The translations under genes were made by a program, and so were the position numbers. From positions 1 through 8,545 of the forward strand of contig QMLW01000055.1 in NCBI GenBank assembly GCA_003646935.1: a stretch of DNA of 8,545 bases, in the 5' to 3' direction. Each line of letters opens with the position of its first letter. The first letter of the stretch is position 1. Source of the DNA: Deltaproteobacteria bacterium. GTDB taxonomy: Bacteria; Desulfobacterota; DSM-4660; Desulfatiglandales; B25-G16. Below are positions 4,303 through 8,545 of this stretch, in pieces. The notes under the pieces are model-generated. The model saw nothing but the letters and a program-made list of their open reading frames with translations. It was not told where the DNA came from and made no database searches.

Positions 4303-5705
4303 CCCTGCAAGTTCCCCCTGTTCAGGATATCATTGGGATCGAGGGCCTTCTTCAGTTTTACCAGTGACTCGTAGACTTCCTTCTCATACTTGCCCTTGAG
4401 AAACGATACCCTCTGGGCGGTGAGTCCCCATTCTCCGCCGCACCCTCCATACTTGATATTTAACTCCTCCGACTTCTCCCTCATCTCAAGGGCTATCGCC
4501 TTTTTCAGCTCGTTCGGGATATCTTTGGTTCGAACAAAGGCATAGGCATGAATGGTTGGAGCGCCGATATGACCAAAGGAGATGAATTCGTTTCCTTGGT
4601 AGCTATCGAGATTCAGGATGAAGTCCTTCGCATCCCGAAATGCCTCTCTCAGTTTGTCAACCCTCGGGGTGATCTCGCTCCCAAAGGTCATGCCCAGCCG
4701 ATACATGTAATTGCCGGCCTCCGCCCTACTACCCCATACCATCTTCCATTCCTCGGGATCATCGACAATCCTCGCCTCAATAGGATTACCCCTTTTTAGA
4801 AACTCCAAGAAGTTGTTGGCCCGATCCTCGCAGCCAACCTTGCTCCAGGAGTGTATCCTCATCATGGCCACCGCACCCTCAGGCTCATCAAGGCCTACCG
4901 CCTCATAGCCTATCTTGGCCGCCTTCTCGTCAAGATATTCGAAGAAAAGCGGGGGAAAGATTCTTTGCCTGTACATCTCCATAACCGTATCAAGGATATC
5001 CTCTGTTGTCCGATAGGAAGCCACGATATGTTGAAAGTGCGGCAACGGGATCAACCTCATTCTAAGCAGGGTTAGCACGCCCAGGAGGCCCTCAGAGCCG
5101 ATAAAAAATTTCGTTGGGTCAATGCCCGCCGGTCTCCTCGTGGATTCCGTCCCCGTGGAGATAATCTCCCCGGTGGGCAGCACCAGTTCAAATCCCAGTA
5201 TGAAATCCCCCGGTTTGCCCAATGCAGCATCAACACCGTGCGCGCTGGTATTTACCGCGATGGTACCGCCAAAGGTAGCAACCAGCTCACTACCCGGGAA
5301 TACGGGAAGCAGTGCGTTGTGTTGCTCCAGCTCCTTTCTCAACTGCGCGAGGTGTACACCGGGGCCTGCCTCGAAATAGCCCCTTTCCGGATATACCCTG
5401 GTATCCTTCATTCTGGCGGTATCCAGAACAATACAATTGGTCTTGGGCCGCGCCAATCCCACCAGAGAGGTGCCAGAACCATGAGTATGGACCGGTATGA
5501 GCCTTTCGTTTGCATATCTCAAAATTCCCGAAACCTCTTGGCCGTTCGCCGGCCTGACCACGGCGTAGGGGATATTTTGTTCCTCCAGATCCCACGGCAT
5601 AGTGTCCTTCGCATACACAACTGACGTGGGCTTATCAGTAAATACATGTTCTTTCCCCACAATCCTCGAAAGATCCTTTGCAAGCTTTTTTATATCAACG
5701 TCCAT
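4293..5705 (-). CDS. GlcD-like FAD-linked 2-hydroxyacid dehydrogenase (VAO/PCMH family)
   Basis: This 470-residue protein has the FAD-binding PCMH fold. The pyrophosphate loop is VHTHGSGTSLVG (72-83), followed by FGGTIAVNTSAHGVDAALGK (145-164) and IGSEGLLGVLT (202-212). The C-terminal domain ends KALDPNDILNRGNL, typical of D-lactate dehydrogenase, glycolate oxidase GlcD and D-2-hydroxyglutarate dehydrogenase. The family's metal-ligand pattern is kept: H379 and H386 in GHIGAPTIH, and E425 in GGEWG. However, the usual HxGDGNxH reads HIGAPTIH, and the nearly invariant GEHG reads GEWG, so the proposed catalytic-base histidine is W426. The substrate is therefore unclear: a 2-hydroxyacid is the default guess, but a changed reaction is possible. 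The ATG at 5705 follows GGAGGTTTTC. A longer frame to 5897 only overlaps the ferredoxin gene. It lies 43 bp after the ferredoxin and overlaps the HdrC-like gene. Confidence 0.85.
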   Translation of the reverse strand: MDVDIKKLAKDLSRIVGKEHVFTDKPTSVVYAKDTMPWDLEEQNIPYAVVRPANGQEVSGILRYANERLIPVHTHGSGTSLVGLARPKTNCIVLDTARMKDTRVYPERGYFEAGPGVHLAQLRKELEQHNALLPVFPGSELVATFGGTIAVNTSAHGVDAALGKPGDFILGFELVLPTGEIISTGTESTRRPAGIDPTKFFIGSEGLLGVLTLLRMRLIPLPHFQHIVASYRTTEDILDTVMEMYRQRIFPPLFFEYLDEKAAKIGYEAVGLDEPEGAVAMMRIHSWSKVGCEDRANNFLEFLKRGNPIEARIVDDPEEWKMVWGSRAEAGNYMYRLGMTFGSEITPRVDKLREAFRDAKDFILNLDSYQGNEFISFGHIGAPTIHAYAFVRTKDIPNELKKAIALEMREKSEELNIKYGGCGGEWGLTAQRVSFLKGKYEKEVYESLVKLKKALDPNDILNRGNLQGWM

Positions 5706-5748
5706 GAAAACCTCCGCGCTTTTCCCTTTGCCATTATCTTCAGCGTGA

Positions 5749-6060
5749 CTACTCCACCACCATGGTAATCGCCCCTTTTGGGCACACGAACGCACATATA
5801 CCGCATCCCTTACAATAGTCCAAATCAATAACGATCGCACCGCTTGTCTCATCCCTGGTGATAGCCAGATCAGGACAGAGCAGCCTGCATATATCACAGG
5901 CCTCGCAGCTTATAGTCCCCAAGCATCGGGATGCCTCGTAACGAGATTCATCTGAGGTCAACGGGGTATCGTGTCGCTCGAAGTCGATTGCAGCCATCTC
6001 TGCCTTTCTGCCCCGAGGCCTTGTTTCTCTCACACAGGTTATGTTAAGGCTCCTTTCCAT
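5749..6060 (-). CDS. Two-cluster 4Fe-4S ferredoxin, PorD/DsrL-tail type
   Basis: This 103-residue protein has a typical C-terminal motif YCKGCGICAFVCPKGAI (C83, C86, C89, C93) and a first motif SCEACDICRLLCPDLAI (C52, C55, C58, C62). An extra Cys (C46) precedes the first motif. The pair resembles the ferredoxin delta subunit of 2-oxoacid:ferredoxin oxidoreductases and the C-terminal ferredoxin tail of DsrL/GltD-like proteins, where RCLxC precedes the cluster; here that second Cys is replaced. The ATG at 6060 directly follows the stop of the GltD-like gene (TGAATG), so the proteins are probably made together. An internal ATG (5997) after the positively charged leader is an alternative start. 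It likely moves electrons between the Kor enzyme, the GltD-like flavoprotein and perhaps the GlcD complex. Confidence 0.82.
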   Translation of the reverse strand: MERSLNITCVRETRPRGRKAEMAAIDFERHDTPLTSDESRYEASRCLGTISCEACDICRLLCPDLAITRDETSGAIVIDLDYCKGCGICAFVCPKGAITMVVE

Positions 6061-7455
6061 TCACTTCCCGTTGAGATAGTTCATCACCCTATGAGCAACG
6101 GCCTTGCCCGAGGCAATCGCCTCAACAATAGTAGAGGGCCCGCTCACTGCATCGCCCGCAGCGAACACCCCCTCATATCCGTGCACCAAACCCACCTCAT
6201 CGCACCGTACCGTCCCGCGCCCCGTGATCGCCGAAGGACTTAAAAAAGGCACCTCGGGCCGTTGGCCAATGGCAGTAATGATCGTATCTGCCCGCTCGCT
6301 GAAGCCACTCCCCTCTCTGGGAACAGAACGCCTTCTCCCCGTATCATCGATCTCACGGAGTTCCATCTCTATCACCTCAACACCACGGACACGCCCACCT
6401 TCAACGATAATCCTCGTGGGGGCTTCAAGAAACCGTATCATCACCCCTTCTCTGAGGGCATCCTCAAGGTCCTCAGGGCTCGCCGGCATCTCCTCACGGC
6501 TGCGTCGGTACATGACGATGACCCTTTCAGGCCCCAACCTCAGTGCACTTCGTGCCGTGTCGAGGGCCGCATTCCCACCGCCGATAACCAGTACGGTACC
6601 GGTCAACTTCGTCATCCGCCCTGCATTCACCCCGCGCAGAAACTCTAGACACTCAAAATATCCCTTTGCATCCTCTCCGGGAACCCCCATGGAGAGATCC
6701 TTCCATGCCCCTGTGGCCAGAACCACCGCATCCGCATCGTCCTTTCGTACATCCACGATGGTGAAGTCATTGTCCAGCCTGGTGGAACCCACGAAATCCA
6801 CCCCCAGCGATTGGATTACGTGCACGTCGTGTGTGACCACGGATCTTGGCAGGCGAAAGGGCGGTATGCCCCCAACGAGCATGCCCCCGGGCTGATCAAG
6901 GGCGTCTCTAATCGTGACTTCAAAGCCCTGCATCACGAGCTCAAAACCACACGCAAGCCCCGCAGGACCGGCTCCTATTATAACTACCTTTTTTTCTCGG
7001 GGAACATGTTTCCATTGCCTCAGCAGCTCTATGACCTCCTGCTCGTGTTCCATCTCATAGTGAACAGCGCGCCGCTTCAACTCCCGTATAGCCACCGGTT
7101 CATCCCAGCTGCCCCGGACACAGGCCTGCTCACAGGGATGGTGGCATACATATCCACACACCCCGGGAAGGGGATTATCCCGGCGAATTACCAGCAGGGC
7201 CTCCCTCGGGTTTCCGGCTCCGAGCAGATGAATGTAGCTTCGTACCTGCTGACCAATGGGACATGCCCCCTCGCAGGGCGGAAGGATCTCGCGTGTCAGC
7301 AGATCGGTATTCGTATACACATAGCCCCGGGCGGTGTCCTTCTCTGATCGAAACTCTTTGAAGGTCTCGGCCGGACACGCCCTTACACAAATGCTGCACC
7401 GCTGACACAGCTGATTGTCTACAACCGGCCTATGGGTTCTCCCGATAACGGTCAT
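6061..7455 (-). CDS. GltD/NfnB/DsrL-like FAD-NAD(P) oxidoreductase with N-terminal 4Fe-4S motif
   Basis: The protein has 464 residues. Residues 17-27 hold CQRCSICVRAC, an added ferredoxin motif. Cysteines 61, 65, 100, 104, 108 and 112 (CEGACP, VCGYVCHHPCEQAC) match the two clusters of the glutamate synthase small subunit. The FAD loop is GAGPAG (161-166) and the nucleotide loop is GGGNAA (292-297). YRRSREEMPA (316-325) is the arginine pair that favours NADP(H) in this family. FAAGDAVSGPSTIVEAIASG near 431-450 closes the second FAD contact. No glutamate synthase large subunit is present, so ammonia assimilation is unlikely. Exchange of electrons between ferredoxin and NAD(P)H, as in NfnB or DsrL, fits better. 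The ATG at 7455 follows AGGGGAGGGGAG and overlaps the gamma-subunit stop as ATGA. DsrL carries a C-terminal ferredoxin domain, which here is the separate next gene. Confidence 0.86.
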   Translation of the reverse strand: MTVIGRTHRPVVDNQLCQRCSICVRACPAETFKEFRSEKDTARGYVYTNTDLLTREILPPCEGACPIGQQVRSYIHLLGAGNPREALLVIRRDNPLPGVCGYVCHHPCEQACVRGSWDEPVAIRELKRRAVHYEMEHEQEVIELLRQWKHVPREKKVVIIGAGPAGLACGFELVMQGFEVTIRDALDQPGGMLVGGIPPFRLPRSVVTHDVHVIQSLGVDFVGSTRLDNDFTIVDVRKDDADAVVLATGAWKDLSMGVPGEDAKGYFECLEFLRGVNAGRMTKLTGTVLVIGGGNAALDTARSALRLGPERVIVMYRRSREEMPASPEDLEDALREGVMIRFLEAPTRIIVEGGRVRGVEVIEMELREIDDTGRRRSVPREGSGFSERADTIITAIGQRPEVPFLSPSAITGRGTVRCDEVGLVHGYEGVFAAGDAVSGPSTIVEAIASGKAVAHRVMNYLNGK

Positions 7456-7991
7456 CTCCCCTCCCCTAGAGAAAACCCTACCTCCACTGATTTGAGGTTA
7501 GAGCCGAGAAATCTCTCATCTACGTTCTCCCGGAGCCCTGAAAGCAACGCCTCTTTGCTCACTGCCTTGGTGAGCGCAACCGCGGCGCCCAACATAACGA
7601 TATTTGCCACCTGCTTCTGCTCTATCTCCTCGATGGCCTGGAGGGTGGCAGGGATACCTACCTGTCTGACTCCCTCCAATGCCTTGACGGCAACCATCTG
7701 CTGCTCAAAGATGACCATCGCATGCGTCGCGATCTCCTCGATGTATCGGTCATAGGCCTGCTGCGACAGGGCAATGAGGATATCTGCCCTGATCACATGG
7801 GGGAAGGTGATCGGCTCATCGGAGATCACCACATCTGATCTCGCATATCCCCCTCTAGCCTGTGCTCCATAGGAACTCGATCCTGCAACCCACCTGCCAT
7901 CTCGGATGGCAGCATGACCCAAGATCACGCCCGCTAAAATAATCCCCTGGCCGCCAAAGCCACAGAGGCGAATCTGTTTAAGGCCCGTCAT
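7452..7991 (-). CDS. korC: 2-oxoacid:ferredoxin oxidoreductase, gamma subunit (KorC-like)
   Basis: This 179-residue protein begins with LCGFGGQGIILAGVILGHAA, the glycine-rich signature of the gamma subunit. It continues with GSSSYGAQARGGYARSDVVI and SDEPITFPHVIRADILIALS, both canonical for the POR/KOR gamma domain. The length matches stand-alone gamma subunits of 2-oxoglutarate- or branched-chain-type enzymes. The subunit helps bind coenzyme A in the oxidative decarboxylation of a 2-oxoacid to acyl-CoA and CO2. The ATG at 7991 overlaps the beta-subunit gene by 14 bp, and the stop overlaps the next start as ATGA, so expression is coupled on both sides. The gene symbol is by family; whether the substrate is 2-oxoglutarate, pyruvate or a branched-chain oxoacid is not decided. 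Confidence 0.9.
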   Translation of the reverse strand: MTGLKQIRLCGFGGQGIILAGVILGHAAIRDGRWVAGSSSYGAQARGGYARSDVVISDEPITFPHVIRADILIALSQQAYDRYIEEIATHAMVIFEQQMVAVKALEGVRQVGIPATLQAIEEIEQKQVANIVMLGAAVALTKAVSKEALLSGLRENVDERFLGSNLKSVEVGFSLGEGR

Positions 7992-8545
7992 CGCTGAACT
8001 CCCCGGTAATGATCATATCCTTGAGTTGCTCGGCGGGCAGGTGTGCGGCCTCCTCTTTCGATATGCACCGATCCATGAGCAGTTTCAGCATATCGGCGGG
8101 GGAATCGTATCTATTCCTCCTGCCAAATTGGGTGGGACAGGGGGAGAGCACCTCGACAAAGGTAAATCCCCGCGTCGTAAGGCAGTGCCGTATAGCCTTC
8201 ACCATGGATATGGCCTGGGTTACTGCATACCTGGCAACATACGGGGCACCGGCACCGAGTACCAGCTTACAGAGATCAAAGGGGCGATAGATATTTCCCT
8301 TCACCGTTGTGGAGGTAACGGCGCCCACCGGTGAGGTGGAGGCTGCCTGACCGCCGGTCATGCCGTAGATCATATTATTGGCGCAGATCACCGTCAAATC
8401 GGTGTTCCTGCGTGCGGCGTGGATCAGGTGATTCCCGCCGATGGAGGCGAGATCTCCGTCACCGCTGATGACCATGACATTGAGCTTCGGGTTGAACATC
8501 TTGGCCCCGGTGGCGAACGCAATGGCCCGCCCGTGCAGGGTATGG
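7978..8545 (-). CDS. korB: 2-oxoacid:ferredoxin oxidoreductase, beta subunit (KorB-like), 5' end outside the window
   Basis: The frame is open to the right edge, and 188 residues are visible, starting HTLHGRAIAFATGAKMFNPK. The thiamine diphosphate and Mg2+ site is clear: GDGDLASIGGNHLIHAARRN, then LTVICANNMIYGMTGGQAAS. The IGGNHLIHA and NNxIYGMTxGQ forms fit 2-oxoglutarate (KorB) or branched-chain (VorB) enzymes better than pyruvate enzymes (PorB). Full-length KorB is about 250 to 290 residues, so roughly 70 to 100 N-terminal residues, with the first cluster cysteines, are missing. A KorA alpha subunit would be expected just upstream, beyond 8545. In-window ATG codons such as that at 8499 are internal and not the start. 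It catalyses the TPP-dependent decarboxylation step and passes electrons to ferredoxin. Confidence 0.9.
   Translation of the reverse strand, partial: HTLHGRAIAFATGAKMFNPKLNVMVISGDGDLASIGGNHLIHAARRNTDLTVICANNMIYGMTGGQAASTSPVGAVTSTTVKGNIYRPFDLCKLVLGAGAPYVARYAVTQAISMVKAIRHCLTTRGFTFVEVLSPCPTQFGRRNRYDSPADMLKLLMDRCISKEEAAHLPAEQLKDMIITGEFSDDGP

Noticed and set aside
4029..4399. Plus-strand open frames over the HdrC-like gene
   Set aside because: They are antisense to a gene with two complete 4Fe-4S motifs and show no conserved features of their own.
5706..5897. Longer start of the GlcD-like gene at 5897
   Set aside because: The extra 64 residues overlap the ferredoxin gene and do not resemble the family. 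The ATG at 5705 has a good ribosome binding site and starts at the expected family position.
6104..6895. A 263-codon plus-strand open frame
   Set aside because: It is antisense to the GltD-like gene, is rich in Ser, Pro, Thr and Arg, and shows no family features. The minus-strand frame has clear FAD and NAD(P) motifs.
6061..7455. Glutamate synthase small subunit (gltD) as the function
   Set aside because: No large subunit is nearby, the protein has an extra N-terminal ferredoxin motif, and it sits in a Kor operon. A ferredoxin/NAD(P) role fits better.

Overview
The window looks like chromosomal DNA of a strict anaerobe. The right two thirds carry an iron-sulfur and flavin rich operon of a kind found in sulfate-reducing or syntrophic bacteria and some anaerobic archaea. 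A probable selenocysteine codon in a C_GCAxxG_C_C-type redox protein, together with Shine-Dalgarno-like sites, makes a bacterium near the Desulfobacterota the best guess. That placement is inference. All recognisable genes lie on the minus strand, so transcription runs from high to low coordinates.

Positions 8545 to 2976 hold one tight operon. In transcription order it encodes a 2-oxoacid:ferredoxin oxidoreductase beta subunit (5' end outside the window), its gamma subunit, a GltD/NfnB/DsrL-like FAD and NAD(P) oxidoreductase with an N-terminal 4Fe-4S motif, a small ferredoxin, a GlcD-like FAD-linked 2-hydroxyacid dehydrogenase, a HdrC-like 2[4Fe-4S] protein and a HdrB/GlcF-like CCG-domain protein. 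Most genes overlap or abut. A simple reading is a two-step module. The GlcD/HdrC/HdrB-like unit oxidises a 2-hydroxyacid to a 2-oxoacid. The Kor-type enzyme then converts the 2-oxoacid to acyl-CoA, CO2 and reduced ferredoxin, and the GltD-like flavoprotein links ferredoxin to NAD(P)H. The GlcD-like protein lacks the usual GEHG histidine, and the HdrB-like protein has lost every cysteine of its first CCG domain, so the chemistry or electron path may differ from the textbook enzymes.

Positions 2975 to 2782 are a short AT-richer intergenic stretch with a hairpin over the operon's last stop codon. Next comes the N-terminal part of a C_GCAxxG_C_C family gene with an in-frame TGA where the family has a cysteine. 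Near 2595 this fragment joins a transposase that lacks its N-terminus but keeps an apparent DDE triad.

Positions 1448 to 552 are a graveyard of 5'-truncated fragments: the C-terminal half of a HepT-like HEPN toxin and the C-terminal third of a GDP-L-fucose synthase. The break point of each lies within about 15 bp of a copy of TGGGGGAC, perhaps the remnant end of a mobile element. A degenerate TGACCNY heptamer repeat lies between them. The left edge (437 to 1) holds a HicB/HicA toxin-antitoxin pair, with HicA running off the window. I see no tRNA, rRNA, CRISPR array or replication origin.
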